A DNA stretch of 39,735 bases. It comes from Arcobacteraceae bacterium. Its GTDB lineage: Bacteria > Campylobacterota > Campylobacteria > Campylobacterales > Arcobacteraceae. The translations under genes were made by a program, and so were the position numbers. The DNA lies in NCBI GenBank assembly GCA_029935705.1, contig JAOZJU010000011.1:1-39735 (forward strand), in the 5' to 3' direction. The notes beneath the pieces are model-generated. The model was given only the letters and a program-made list of their open reading frames with translations, had not been told where the DNA came from and made no database searches. Below are positions 18,694 through 26,617 of this stretch, in pieces (positions within the stretch are counted from its first letter, which is position 1; the number at the start of each line of letters is the position of its first letter).

Positions 18694-19512
18694 TTAGATA
18701 TGCTCTTTATATATCTCTTTTGTATTTTTGCCAGTAAGCTTAGATAAAAGTTTTGCTTTTGTTTTAGGGGGTATATCCAATTTGGCGATATCCTCTACAG
18801 ATATTGGAGTGGTTTTTGTAGGTGGTTTTGCATCTAATACCACTACCCATTCGCCTTTGATAGTTTCATCTTTAAGTTTTTGGTATATCTCATCTACACT
18901 ACCATAATATCTACTGTCGTATATTTTGGTCAACTCTTTAGCTACAAATATATCTTTTTGGTAGTTTATAGATATCAGTTCATCTAATAGTTTCATAACT
19001 CTTTTGGGTGATTCGTATATAACTGTCGCAAAACCATCGTTGACAATCTTTTTAAGTTGGGTTATTCTGTTTTGTTGTTTGATATCTAAAAAACCAAAAA
19101 ATAAAAACTCTTTTGTCAAAAATCCACTATAAGCATATGCTAAAGTACAAGCAGTCGCCCCTGGCAATATCTCAAACTCTATATTTTGTTTTTGACAATA
19201 GTGCACAAGCTTAGCTCCAGGGTCACTAACTGTAGGCATACCAGCATCTGTAAGATAGACAGCATTGGTTTGAACAAAAAAATCATCTGTAAGATTCTCT
19301 ATAAACTGTTGTTCGTTGTGTGAGTGTAAAGATATAAACTTTTTGTTTTTTATATCAAAATCTATATTTAACTTTTTTGAAAGCAGACTAAAAAGTCTTT
19401 TGGATACTCTTGTATCTTCGCAAAGCACCAAGATAGAGTCGCTTAAAACCCTCACTGCTCTATATGATATATCTTCAAGATTTCCTATAGGAGTGGGGAT
19501 AAATGTAAGCAA
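18694..19512 (-). CDS. rsmI: 16S rRNA 2'-O-methyltransferase for C1402
   Basis: SAM-dependent enzyme of the tetrapyrrole-methylase fold that methylates the ribose of C1402 in the ribosomal decoding site. It has 272 residues, normal length. Motifs: FIPTPIGNLEDISYRAV at the start, CEDTRVSKRL, LTDAGMPTVSDPGAKLV, LPGATACTLAYAYSGF and FYESPKR-like VIYESPKRV. It follows rpmE by four bases in the same orientation. Confidence 0.94.
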   Translation of the reverse strand: MLTFIPTPIGNLEDISYRAVRVLSDSILVLCEDTRVSKRLFSLLSKKLNIDFDIKNKKFISLHSHNEQQFIENLTDDFFVQTNAVYLTDAGMPTVSDPGAKLVHYCQKQNIEFEILPGATACTLAYAYSGFLTKEFLFFGFLDIKQQNRITQLKKIVNDGFATVIYESPKRVMKLLDELISINYQKDIFVAKELTKIYDSRYYGSVDEIYQKLKDETIKGEWVVVLDAKPPTKTTPISVEDIAKLDIPPKTKAKLLSKLTGKNTKEIYKEHI

Positions 19513-19516
19513 GAGT

Positions 19517-19717
19517 TTATTTCATATTGTATTTTTGTTTAAATTTGTCTATTCTTCCTGTCGCATCTACTACATTTCTCTCACCTGTGAAAAATGGATG
19601 GCAAGATGAACATACATCAAGTTTAAGTGTCTGAACATTTGATTTTGAACTCCAGCTTGCTCCACAAGCACAAGAAATTTCGCAAGTTTTAAACTCTGGG
19701 TGTATATCTTTTTTCAT
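19517..19717 (-). CDS. rpmE: 50S ribosomal protein L31, zinc-binding form
   Basis: Ribosomal protein of 66 residues starting MKKDIHPEFKTCEISCACG. It is the zinc (C+) type: CACG and the later CSSC supply the four cysteines, and HPFFTG is conserved. I chose ATG 19715-19717 because it gives the standard L31 N-terminus and has AAAGGA upstream; a longer frame to 19750 has no support. It has its own promoter and is followed closely by rsmI. Presence of the zinc form means a zinc-free paralogue may exist elsewhere. Confidence 0.95.
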   Translation of the reverse strand: MKKDIHPEFKTCEISCACGASWSSKSNVQTLKLDVCSSCHPFFTGERNVVDATGRIDKFKQKYNMK

Positions 19718-19739
19718 ATTATTCCTTTGATTTTTTTCC

Positions 19740-19760
19740 ATTATATCCAAATAAGTTTAA
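19740..19760 (-). promoter_or_regulatory. Promoter of rpmE-rsmI
   Basis: Minus strand: TTAAA, ten bases ending in TTTGGA, then TATAAT (19740-19745). Predicted start near 19733, with AAAGGA between it and the rpmE start. Confidence 0.65.
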
Positions 19761-19770
19761 AAAGAGTAGT

Positions 19771-20223
19771 TTATGTAGCTTTTTGTTTGTTATTTATCCA
19801 ATGTTGGACAACTATAAGCACTATAGCTATATCTATCAAAACATCTGCAAGATTAAATATAGCAAAATCAAATCCACAATGCCAATATACATAATCAACC
19901 ACTCCTTCGTGGATAAACCTATCGTATATATTGCTTAAACCTCCTGAAAATATAAGTGATATAGCTATATAATAACTACCAAAAATATTTGGATTTGATA
20001 GAAGATATAACAATATTGCAAAAAGTATAGATAGCTGAATATACTTAAGATATTCGGCCAAACTAGAAAACATACTAAAAGCTACACCTTTATTGTAGAC
20101 TAAAACCAAAGATATACACTCACCGGAAAATTCAAAACCATTTACAAAAATCATCTTGATATATTGGTCTATGAAAAATAAAACAGATACGACAATCAAA
20201 ACTATAGTTAGTTTTTTTAACAC
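19771..20223 (-). CDS. lspA: Lipoprotein signal peptidase II
   Basis: Inner-membrane aspartic protease that removes signal peptides from diacylated prolipoproteins. It has 150 residues with four membrane helices. The two catalytic aspartates are Asp101 (GGLSNIYDRF) and Asp127 (FNLADVLIDI). VYNKGVAFSMF is the conserved N-A-F block, here with Val for the usual Gly or Ala. It overlaps the end of glmM by seven bases. It would process the lipoproteins encoded near 37.5-38.3 kb before Lnt acts. Confidence 0.95.
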   Translation of the reverse strand: MLKKLTIVLIVVSVLFFIDQYIKMIFVNGFEFSGECISLVLVYNKGVAFSMFSSLAEYLKYIQLSILFAILLYLLSNPNIFGSYYIAISLIFSGGLSNIYDRFIHEGVVDYVYWHCGFDFAIFNLADVLIDIAIVLIVVQHWINNKQKAT

Positions 20224-21563
20224 AATGTTTCTTTGATTATCTTTTCAATTTTAAACATATATTGGTCTAAAATCTCTCTATCGTCGCCCTCTATGAGAAC
20301 TCTTATTTTGTTTTCTGTGCCTGAATATCGTATCAAACTTCTTATATCGTGTTTTTCTAATTCGTCTGTGATATTGTTTAGTTTGTCTATATCTTTTAGT
20401 TTTGTTTTTTTGATTACTGTAAAGCTTTTAACTATTTGTGGAGATAGTTCAAATGGATTGAATGCTTGGCTAGCTTTTATATCGTTCTTTATCATCATCG
20501 CCATAGCTTGAAGAGAAGTAACCAACCCATCGCCTGTCTTTGCAAAATCTTTAAAAACTACATGTCCACTTTGTTCACCACCAAAGTTCGAATCTACTTT
20601 TTTCATAGTATCTAACACATGTTTGTCGCCAACATCACATCTTATAAGATTCATATCGTTTTTCTTAAGATAGAGCTCAAGTGCTTTGTTGCTCATAACT
20701 GTAGCTACTATATTGTTTGATATAAGCTTGTTGGTTTGTTTTAGATATACAGCTAATGCACCTATGAGTTTATCGCCATCTACTGTATCGCCATTTTCAT
20801 CTACAATTACTACTCTATCAGCATCACCATCTAGTGCTATACCTATATCTGCACGAACTTTTTTTACCTCTTTTGCGAGATTTTGTGGATACATAGCACC
20901 ACAGTTTTCATTTATATTAAAACCATCTGGTGTATTGTTGATCACTATCAATTCAGCCCCTAACTCTTCTAATATGGTTGGGGCGACTAAATATCCAGCT
21001 CCATTTGCACAATCTAATACAATTCTTAATTTTTCAAGATTTTTATTTATAGGAAATGAACTTTTTATAGATACTATGTATCTGCCTATGACATCGTTTA
21101 TTCTTTTTGCTTTTCCTATATGTTTGTCAATTTGCAAAGATTTTTTTATCAATTTGTCATTTTGAAATATATCTTCTATCTTTTTTTCAATATCACCTGT
21201 AAGCTTGTCGCCATGACAATTGAAAAATTTCACACCATTATCATCGTATGGGTTGTGTGAAGCACTTAGCATAATTCCAGCATCACATCTCATAGATTGT
21301 GTCAGATATGCTATAGCTGGAGTTGGCATTGGGCCTATTTGTATCACATCAAAACCAACACTCGTAAGACCACTTACTAAGGCATTTTCTATCATATATC
21401 CACTTCGCCTTGTATCTTTGCCAAGCAACATCTTGCCTCTTTTCTCTTTGCTGTTGGTTTTAAAATATATTCCTACACTTTGAGCTAATTTTAAAGCAGT
21501 ATTAGCATCAAGAAACTCACCTGCTTTACCTCTTACACCATCTGTTCCAAAAAGTTTTGCCAT
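20217..21563 (-). CDS. glmM: Phosphoglucosamine mutase
   Basis: Converts glucosamine-6-phosphate to glucosamine-1-phosphate for UDP-GlcNAc, the precursor that MurA uses. It has 448 residues, the family length. The start LFGTDGVRGKAGEFL is diagnostic; the phosphoserine is Ser102 in MLSASHNPYDDNGVKFF, the magnesium loop DGDADR lies near 240, and the phosphate loop RYSGTENKIRVLIEG is near the end. First gene of a glmM-lspA operon with ribosome binding site AAAGGAAAA. Confidence 0.97.
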   Translation of the reverse strand: MAKLFGTDGVRGKAGEFLDANTALKLAQSVGIYFKTNSKEKRGKMLLGKDTRRSGYMIENALVSGLTSVGFDVIQIGPMPTPAIAYLTQSMRCDAGIMLSASHNPYDDNGVKFFNCHGDKLTGDIEKKIEDIFQNDKLIKKSLQIDKHIGKAKRINDVIGRYIVSIKSSFPINKNLEKLRIVLDCANGAGYLVAPTILEELGAELIVINNTPDGFNINENCGAMYPQNLAKEVKKVRADIGIALDGDADRVVIVDENGDTVDGDKLIGALAVYLKQTNKLISNNIVATVMSNKALELYLKKNDMNLIRCDVGDKHVLDTMKKVDSNFGGEQSGHVVFKDFAKTGDGLVTSLQAMAMMIKNDIKASQAFNPFELSPQIVKSFTVIKKTKLKDIDKLNNITDELEKHDIRSLIRYSGTENKIRVLIEGDDREILDQYMFKIEKIIKETLC

Positions 21564-21585
21564 AATTTTCCTTTAAATTTTAGTT

Positions 21586-21606
21586 ATTTTATCACAATAA
21601 AGTTAA
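21586..21606 (-). promoter_or_regulatory. Promoter of glmM-lspA
   Basis: Minus strand: TTAAC, ten bases ending in TGTGA, then TAAAAT (21586-21591). It overlaps the divergent promoter at 21598-21618, so the two may compete for polymerase. Confidence 0.5.
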
Positions 21607-21618
21607 ATATGTTAAAAT
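21598..21618 (+). promoter_or_regulatory. Promoter of the 21639 gene
   Basis: TAAAG, ten bases, then TAAAAT at 21613-21618, divergent from and overlapping the glmM promoter. Confidence 0.45.
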
Positions 21619-21638
21619 AGAGAAAAAAGGATACTCAT

Positions 21639-22136
21639 ATGATAGAAAAATTAAAGTTAAATATCATCAATTTTGTTTTCAAAATTTCAAGTTCGCCAGT
21701 GTTGTATTATGACCTATTGTTAGCAAACAAAAGGTTTAATGATGGAATGCTTACAAAAAATTTAGAAATAGGTGTCAGGTTGATACACAAAAGAGCATAT
21801 GTAGTCTTTTTTCTATTGTTACATATTGTTGTAATCCCTTTGGCATATTTTTCACATATTTTATTTGCTAAAGTTGATTGTCATCTATCTATCATAGTGG
21901 CAATTGTATTTACCTCATTTGTCTTTTCATTTTTTGGTGTCTTTAAAGAGTGGCTTTTTGATGCTGTGCTTGAAAAAAGGATAAAAGATAGTTGGCCGGT
22001 GCATTTTGCTTTTTTCTCTTATGAAAAATATAGATTCAAAGTTGAAAAATATTTTGATGAAGCTTTAAAAAGAGATATACAAAAAAAGGATATTCAAAGG
22101 TTTATAGAAAATCAACTTTCACAAGATGACAAATAA
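21639..22136 (+). CDS. Uncharacterised membrane protein next to mobA
   Basis: Protein of 165 residues that I do not recognise. Two strong membrane helices lie at about 52-75 and 82-104 (VVFFLLLHIVVIPLAYFSH and SIIVAIVFTSFVFSFFGVF). The first 50 residues are amphipathic and basic, and the C-terminal 60 are charged (YEKYRFKVEKYFDEALKRD), probably cytosolic. It overlaps the mobA start by 11 bases, so translation is coupled. A good AAAGGA ribosome binding site supports the start. Confidence 0.72.
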   Translation: MIEKLKLNIINFVFKISSSPVLYYDLLLANKRFNDGMLTKNLEIGVRLIHKRAYVVFFLLLHIVVIPLAYFSHILFAKVDCHLSIIVAIVFTSFVFSFFGVFKEWLFDAVLEKRIKDSWPVHFAFFSYEKYRFKVEKYFDEALKRDIQKKDIQRFIENQLSQDDK

Positions 22137-22704
22137 AAATTCAAAACTCCCTTGTGTAGTTTTAACTGGTGGCAAATCAAGCCGAATGGGTGAAGATAAG
22201 GCTATGTTGCCATTTAAAAAAGAGAAAACTATCTTTTCATATCTTTATGATCAACTTGATGGTGTGTTTGAAAATATATTTGTATCTTGCAAACAAAACA
22301 ATGCTTATAAGTATGATAAATACAAACTAATAGTTGACAATCAAGATATATACTCACCATTGGTAGCTTTAGATTCAATTGTTGAGTTTTTTATAAGAAA
22401 AGATATAGAAAAGTTTTTTGTAGTTCCAGTCGATACTCCATTGGCGACAGCAAATATATACAATAGGTTTATATATGATTGCACCAATGCAGAAATAACC
22501 ATAGCTAAAACACAAAGAACCACTCACAACCTTTTTGGTATCTTTGATGTTTCAATCAATGACAAGATAAAAATTTTGTTATCAAAAAACCAACACAAGA
22601 TAAAAAAACTCATAGATATCTCTCAAACAAAAGAGATATATTTTACAAATGAGATATATTTTACAAATATAAACTCAAAAGAAGATTATCTTAAGTTAAA
22701 ATAA
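22126..22704 (+). CDS. mobA: Molybdenum cofactor guanylyltransferase
   Basis: Attaches GMP to molybdopterin to make the MGD cofactor used by DMSO-reductase family enzymes such as nitrate reductases. It has 192 residues. Nucleotidyltransferase signature LTGGKSSRMGEDKAMLPF at the start, the DNQDIYSPLVAL segment, and the magnesium aspartate in VPVDTPLAT. The C-terminus contains the exact duplication EIYFTN-EIYFTN caused by an 18-base tandem repeat. Molybdate would come from the modABC importer in this window. Confidence 0.92.
   Translation: MTNKNSKLPCVVLTGGKSSRMGEDKAMLPFKKEKTIFSYLYDQLDGVFENIFVSCKQNNAYKYDKYKLIVDNQDIYSPLVALDSIVEFFIRKDIEKFFVVPVDTPLATANIYNRFIYDCTNAEITIAKTQRTTHNLFGIFDVSINDKIKILLSKNQHKIKKLIDISQTKEIYFTNEIYFTNINSKEDYLKLK
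22633..22668 (+). repeat. 18-base perfect tandem duplication in mobA
   Basis: GAGATATATTTTACAAAT occurs twice in a row (22633-22650 and 22651-22668), in frame, doubling six residues in the MobA C-terminus. Confidence 0.92.
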
Positions 22705-22710
22705 TACTGC

Positions 22711-22731
22711 TTAAGCTATATGTAATAAAAA
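22711..22731 (+). promoter_or_regulatory. Possible promoter of the SQR gene
   Basis: TTAAG, ten bases, then TAAAAA at 22726-22731. The -10 match is poor; TAAAAT at 22738-22743 is an alternative without the upstream element. Confidence 0.35.
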
Positions 22732-22769
22732 TTATGATAAAATGAAAAATCTTAAAAAAAAGGATAAGT

Positions 22770-24257
22770 ATGAAAAATAGGAATTTGAAGAGAGATTTGG
22801 AGCAATTGGACTCTATCTTAAAAGAGAAAGGGATCAGTAGACGAGATGCTATGAAGATGATGGGGCTTAGCACTGCTGGTGTAGCTTTTGGTAGTTCAAC
22901 AGCTACAGCAACTGAGTTAAAAGCTAGCGATGCAAAAGGGCATGTTCTTATCATAGGTGGTGGCTTGGCAGGTATGTCAACCGCTGCAAGACTTAGAAAC
23001 AATGCATCTGATTTGAAGATATCTATCATAGAACCAGAAGCTAGCTCATGTAGTTATCAACCAGGGCAAACACTTGTAGGTGCTGGTCTTTGGGATAAAT
23101 CAGATATTTTATACAAAAGAGATGATTTTGTTCCTTCAAACACAACAGTTTACAAAGAAAAAGCGATGACTTTTGACCCTGTTAACAATGTAGTCACTAC
23201 AGATAAAGGAACAGCAGTTAAATATGATGTCTTGATAATAGCAGCAGGTGTTAAACTAAACTATGGTGCCATAAAAGGTCTTGAAGCAGCTGGTGAAGTT
23301 TATTCATCTGGTGACAATAGTGCATTGGTCAGTGAATTAAATGCAAAAGGTGTATCATCTATATATACAGCAGACGGTGCTCAAGCTACATGGAAAAATA
23401 TGGAGAAGTTTATCGCAAGTGCCAAATCAGGCAAAAAAGTTAAAGGTGTATTTACACACCCAAATACACCTATCAAATGTGGAGGTGCTCCAAAAAAGAT
23501 AATGTATCTTGCAAATGATAGACTAAAAGATGCAGGTGCTAGAAAAAATGCTGACTTACACTTCTATCCAAATGGTGGAGCGATGTTTGGAATCAAAAAC
23601 TATCACAATGCAATAGTTAGCCAATTTGAAAGAGAAGGTATGAAATGGTCATATAAACACAATCTTGTAGCGATTGAAAACCAAGTTGCAATATTTGACA
23701 AACATGGCAAAAAGAAAGGTGCTTATGATGAAGACCTTAAAGAATACGATATGATCACTACACATGAGAGAGTTGAAGTTCCTTTTGATTTTATTCATGT
23801 AACTCCACCTATGAAAGCTCCAGATGAGATAGGAAACTCTCCAATTGGTTCAGGAAAAGGTTGGGTGCCTGTAAACAAAGAGACTTTACAACATGTTAAA
23901 TTTGACAATGTTTTTGCATTGGGTGATATAGCTGCTGTACCTATGGGAAAAACAGGTGGAACAGCTAGAAAACAATACAAAGTTGTAGTAAACAATGTCT
24001 TGTCATACCTTGAAACAGGTTCTATACCAAAAACAAACGACAAATTTGATGGATACACAGTTTGTCCACTAATTACAAGTATAGGGACTGTTATGTTAGC
24101 AGAGTTTAACTGGGCATCAAAAGCTACTGGCGATGGCTCAAATGCGGCTGCTATCTCTATGCTTGACCCAACTCAAGAGAGATATATATGGTGGTTGCTT
24201 AAATTTTATTTATTGAAACCTATGACTGTATACGGAATGCTTGCTGGTAGAGCATAA
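22770..24257 (+). CDS. Type II sulfide:quinone oxidoreductase with Tat signal
   Basis: Flavoprotein that oxidises sulfide and passes electrons to membrane quinone. It has 495 residues. A twin-arginine signal lies at 21-50 (ISRRDAMKMMGLSTAGVAFG), so the folded protein would be exported. The FAD-binding loop is GGGLAG at 63-68. Cys237 (TPIKCGGAPKKIMYLA) and Cys432 (DGYTVCPLITS) match the two redox cysteines of the mitochondrial SQOR type; HVTPPMKAPD and FALGDIAAVP also fit that group. The C-terminus (YIWWLLKFYLLKPMTVYGML) is a likely membrane-binding amphipathic segment. Flavocytochrome c sulfide dehydrogenase is the alternative, but no cytochrome subunit is adjacent. It appears to be a single-gene transcript. 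Confidence 0.88.
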   Translation: MKNRNLKRDLEQLDSILKEKGISRRDAMKMMGLSTAGVAFGSSTATATELKASDAKGHVLIIGGGLAGMSTAARLRNNASDLKISIIEPEASSCSYQPGQTLVGAGLWDKSDILYKRDDFVPSNTTVYKEKAMTFDPVNNVVTTDKGTAVKYDVLIIAAGVKLNYGAIKGLEAAGEVYSSGDNSALVSELNAKGVSSIYTADGAQATWKNMEKFIASAKSGKKVKGVFTHPNTPIKCGGAPKKIMYLANDRLKDAGARKNADLHFYPNGGAMFGIKNYHNAIVSQFEREGMKWSYKHNLVAIENQVAIFDKHGKKKGAYDEDLKEYDMITTHERVEVPFDFIHVTPPMKAPDEIGNSPIGSGKGWVPVNKETLQHVKFDNVFALGDIAAVPMGKTGGTARKQYKVVVNNVLSYLETGSIPKTNDKFDGYTVCPLITSIGTVMLAEFNWASKATGDGSNAAAISMLDPTQERYIWWLLKFYLLKPMTVYGMLAGRA

Positions 24258-24263
24258 AAAAAG

Positions 24264-24289
24264 CGACACGACAACTTAAAGTCGTGTCG
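24264..24289. terminator. GC-rich hairpin after the SQR gene
   Basis: Perfect nine-pair stem CGACACGAC/GTCGTGTCG with an eight-base loop, six bases after the stop codon. Seven A residues precede it, so as RNA the minus strand has the ideal stem plus T tract, while the plus strand is followed only by AATTTAAG. It probably ends SQR transcription and blocks any transcript coming from the right. Confidence 0.65.
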
Positions 24290-24453
24290 AATTTAAGCTT
24301 GAAACAATCAAGCTGTACTGATAAAATACTCTATCTCATATAGTAACTTGCCGATATTTATAAAAACTTCTTAAGTGATAAAATATTTGTAATAAACTAT
24401 TTATATATCCAAATTAACTACAAATTAGCTGCAAAAACTTTTTTTTGATACTC

Positions 24454-24474
24454 TTAAGCAACTAAAGGTAAAAT
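24454..24474 (+). promoter_or_regulatory. Promoter-like element inside the gene-free region
   Basis: TTAAG, ten bases, TAAAAT (24469-24474), predicted start near 24481. It is 262 bases from the next gene, so it would make either a long leader or a small RNA. Confidence 0.45.
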
Positions 24475-24567
24475 ATCTTTAAATGTTGTTATATAGATTT
24501 TACAACCAAAAAAATTTCTCAAACTTTTCTTTATCTTACAAACTATATTTGATTGTTAAACTATCTT

Positions 24568-24588
24568 TTAAGTAATATTTGATATAAT
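24568..24588 (+). promoter_or_regulatory. Promoter of the PPIase-fbaA-queF operon
   Basis: TTAAG, ten bases ending in TTTGA, then TATAAT at 24583-24588. The start near 24595 gives a leader of about 148 bases, unusually long for this window. Confidence 0.65.
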
Positions 24589-24742
24589 AAGATTACATTG
24601 TAGTAAAAATAGATATAAAAAGAGGTTCTCAAAGAAAATTTGCTTTGTAAAATCCTCACTATTATCTCAAAGTTATAAAATTGTTTACTTTGATGTAGTC
24701 TCAACAATTGAACCATCTGGTTCAACAATAAAAAGGATAAAT

Positions 24743-25537
24743 ATGAAAAAGATATTAATATATATGGTGGTGTTGTCTACAATAATTGTAGCAGGAGAAA
24801 ATTATGGACATGTAAATGGAGATAAAATTACAGACAAAGATGTTCAAGTGCTTCTAGGTAGGCCAATAGATTTAAATATGTTGCCTCAAAATGATAAGAA
24901 AAAAATAATTGATCAAATAGTAAAAAGAAAATTATTAGTCAAAGATGCTATGAAATCAGGTGTTGCAAACAAAAAAGAGTTTAAAGAAGCCCTAAATGAC
25001 CTAAAAGAAGGATTGCTTTTAGAGTATTGGATGCAACAAAAAATGAAAAAAATCAAAATTTCATATAAAGAGCAAAAAGATTTTTACAACAAAAACAGAA
25101 AAAGTTTCACACAAAAAGAGGTGCTAAAAGCAAGACATATACTGTTAGATACTCAAAGTGAAGCGAAAGATTTGATAAATAAGATAAATAAAAGTTCAAA
25201 TAAAAAATCTGCATTTATAGCATTTGCAAAATCACACTCAAAAGGACCATCAGGTAAAAATGGTGGCGACCTAGGTTGGTTTGAACCAAAATCAATGGTG
25301 CCAGAGTTTTCAAAAGCTGCTAGCAAATTGAAAAAAGGCACCTATAGCAAAGTTCCAGTGAAGACAAATTTTGGCTACCATATTATATATCTTGAAGATA
25401 AAAAATCTCGTGGTGTTGCAAGTTTTGATGACTCAAAAATAAAAATCCAAAAAATATTAGCTGAACGAAAACTTATGAAAGTTATAGACAAAAGAGTTGA
25501 TGTGCTTAAAAAAACAGCAAATATATCAATCAAGTAA
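24743..25537 (+). CDS. Periplasmic parvulin-type PPIase/chaperone, PEB4-like
   Basis: Exported folding factor of the SurA/PrsA kind for outer-membrane and surface proteins. It has 264 residues. The signal peptide is MKKILIYMVVLSTIIVAG, followed by a helical chaperone part (about 20-125), a parvulin domain (about 128-220: KARHILLDTQSEAKD, SHSKGPSGKNGGDLGWF, KTNFGYHIIYLEDKK), and a C-terminal helix. In Campylobacter the equivalent gene (peb4, Cj0596) also stands directly before fba, which supports the assignment. Ribosome binding site AAAGGA. Confidence 0.9.
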   Translation: MKKILIYMVVLSTIIVAGENYGHVNGDKITDKDVQVLLGRPIDLNMLPQNDKKKIIDQIVKRKLLVKDAMKSGVANKKEFKEALNDLKEGLLLEYWMQQKMKKIKISYKEQKDFYNKNRKSFTQKEVLKARHILLDTQSEAKDLINKINKSSNKKSAFIAFAKSHSKGPSGKNGGDLGWFEPKSMVPEFSKAASKLKKGTYSKVPVKTNFGYHIIYLEDKKSRGVASFDDSKIKIQKILAERKLMKVIDKRVDVLKKTANISIK

Positions 25538-25546
25538 GTAATACTC

Positions 25547-26617
25547 ATGCAAAAAAATTTAATTGGTGTTTTGAATTCAAAACAAGCAAAAGAACTCTAT
25601 AGTTTAGCAAAAAAGCTAAATTTTGCTATACCTGCAGTCAATGTTGTAAATAGTGAATCAATAAACGCAGTGCTTGAAAGTGCATCTAAGGCTCGTTCGC
25701 CAGTGATATTGCAGTTTAGTCATGGTGGGGCAAAACATTTTATAGGAAAAGGGTGTCCTGCTATTGATAGCGATGTCGCAGGAGCAGTTGCTGGTGCAAA
25801 ATATATTCACAATGTTGCCAAATATTATCAAGTGCCAGTAGTGCTTCATACAGACCATGCAAACAAAAAATTGCTACCTTGGATAGATGGACTACTTAAA
25901 GAGGGAGAAAGATATTTTAAACATACAGGAAAGCCGCTTTTTACCTCCCATATGCTTGATTTGAGTGTTCAACCACTTGAAGAAAATGTTGCTATATGTG
26001 TAGATTATCTTGAGAGATTCAAAAAAATTGATCTCTCTATTGAGATAGAGCTTGGCATAACAGGCGGAGAAGAGGATGGAGTGGATAATACTCATATAGA
26101 TAACTCTCTTTTGTATACACAGCCAAGTGATGTCCAGTATGCATATGAAAAATTGAGCCAAACAGATGGCAATTTTACTATAGCTGCTAGTTTTGGAAAT
26201 GTTCATGGAGTTTATAAGCCCGGCAATGTAAAATTGACCCCTAAGATACTTAAAAATAGTCAAGAGTTTATCAAAAATAATCTAAAATTAGAAGATGACA
26301 AACCAGTTGATTTTGTATTTCACGGAGGCAGTGGAAGTGAGCTTGAGAAGATAGAAGAAGCTATATCTTATGGTGTGATTAAGATGAATATAGATACCGA
26401 TACACAGTGGGCTTTTTGGAGTGGAGTAAAAGAGTTTGAGAAAAACAACAAAGAGTTTCTACAGTCACAAATAGGCAACCCACTGGGTGAAAATAAGCCA
26501 AATAAAGCTTATTATGATCCACGAGTATGGTTAAGAGATGCTCAAGTTTCTATGGCAAACAGAGTGACCAAAGCATTTAAAGAGCTTAACTGTGTAGGAG
26601 TTTTAGACAAGATATGA
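25547..26617 (+). CDS. fbaA: Class II fructose-bisphosphate aldolase
   Basis: Zinc enzyme that splits or, in autotrophs, forms fructose-1,6-bisphosphate. It has 356 residues, like E. coli FbaA. Catalytic and metal residues are visible in VVLHTDHANK (Asp and His), SIEIELGITGGEEDGVD, AASFGNVHGVYKPG (His), VFHGGSGS (His), and the NIDTDTQWAFW segment of the long (class IIA) subgroup. It sits nine bases after the PPIase gene and overlaps queF by four. Confidence 0.96.
   Translation: MQKNLIGVLNSKQAKELYSLAKKLNFAIPAVNVVNSESINAVLESASKARSPVILQFSHGGAKHFIGKGCPAIDSDVAGAVAGAKYIHNVAKYYQVPVVLHTDHANKKLLPWIDGLLKEGERYFKHTGKPLFTSHMLDLSVQPLEENVAICVDYLERFKKIDLSIEIELGITGGEEDGVDNTHIDNSLLYTQPSDVQYAYEKLSQTDGNFTIAASFGNVHGVYKPGNVKLTPKILKNSQEFIKNNLKLEDDKPVDFVFHGGSGSELEKIEEAISYGVIKMNIDTDTQWAFWSGVKEFEKNNKEFLQSQIGNPLGENKPNKAYYDPRVWLRDAQVSMANRVTKAFKELNCVGVLDKI

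Larger units (their letters stand above)
24258..24742. other. 485-base gene-free region between SQR and the PPIase gene
   Basis: No credible reading frame on either strand. It holds the SQR hairpin, two rightward promoter-like elements (24454-24474 and 24568-24588), and a leader with three short inverted repeats: CAAAG/CTTTG near 24635-24652, TCAAAGT/ACTTTGA near 24667-24693, and TTGAACC/GGTTCAA at 24708-24725, the last just before the ribosome binding site. It matches no riboswitch or RNA family that I can recognise. Confidence 0.6.

Noticed and set aside
19517-19750. Longer L31 starting at 19750
   Set aside because: The extra residues do not match L31, and the internal ATG at 19717 has a proper ribosome binding site and the standard N-terminus; the promoter would overlap the longer form.
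24708-24725. TTGAACC/GGTTCAA before the PPIase gene as a riboswitch or T-box
   Set aside because: No conserved riboswitch or T-box sequence is present; only a short hairpin is supported.
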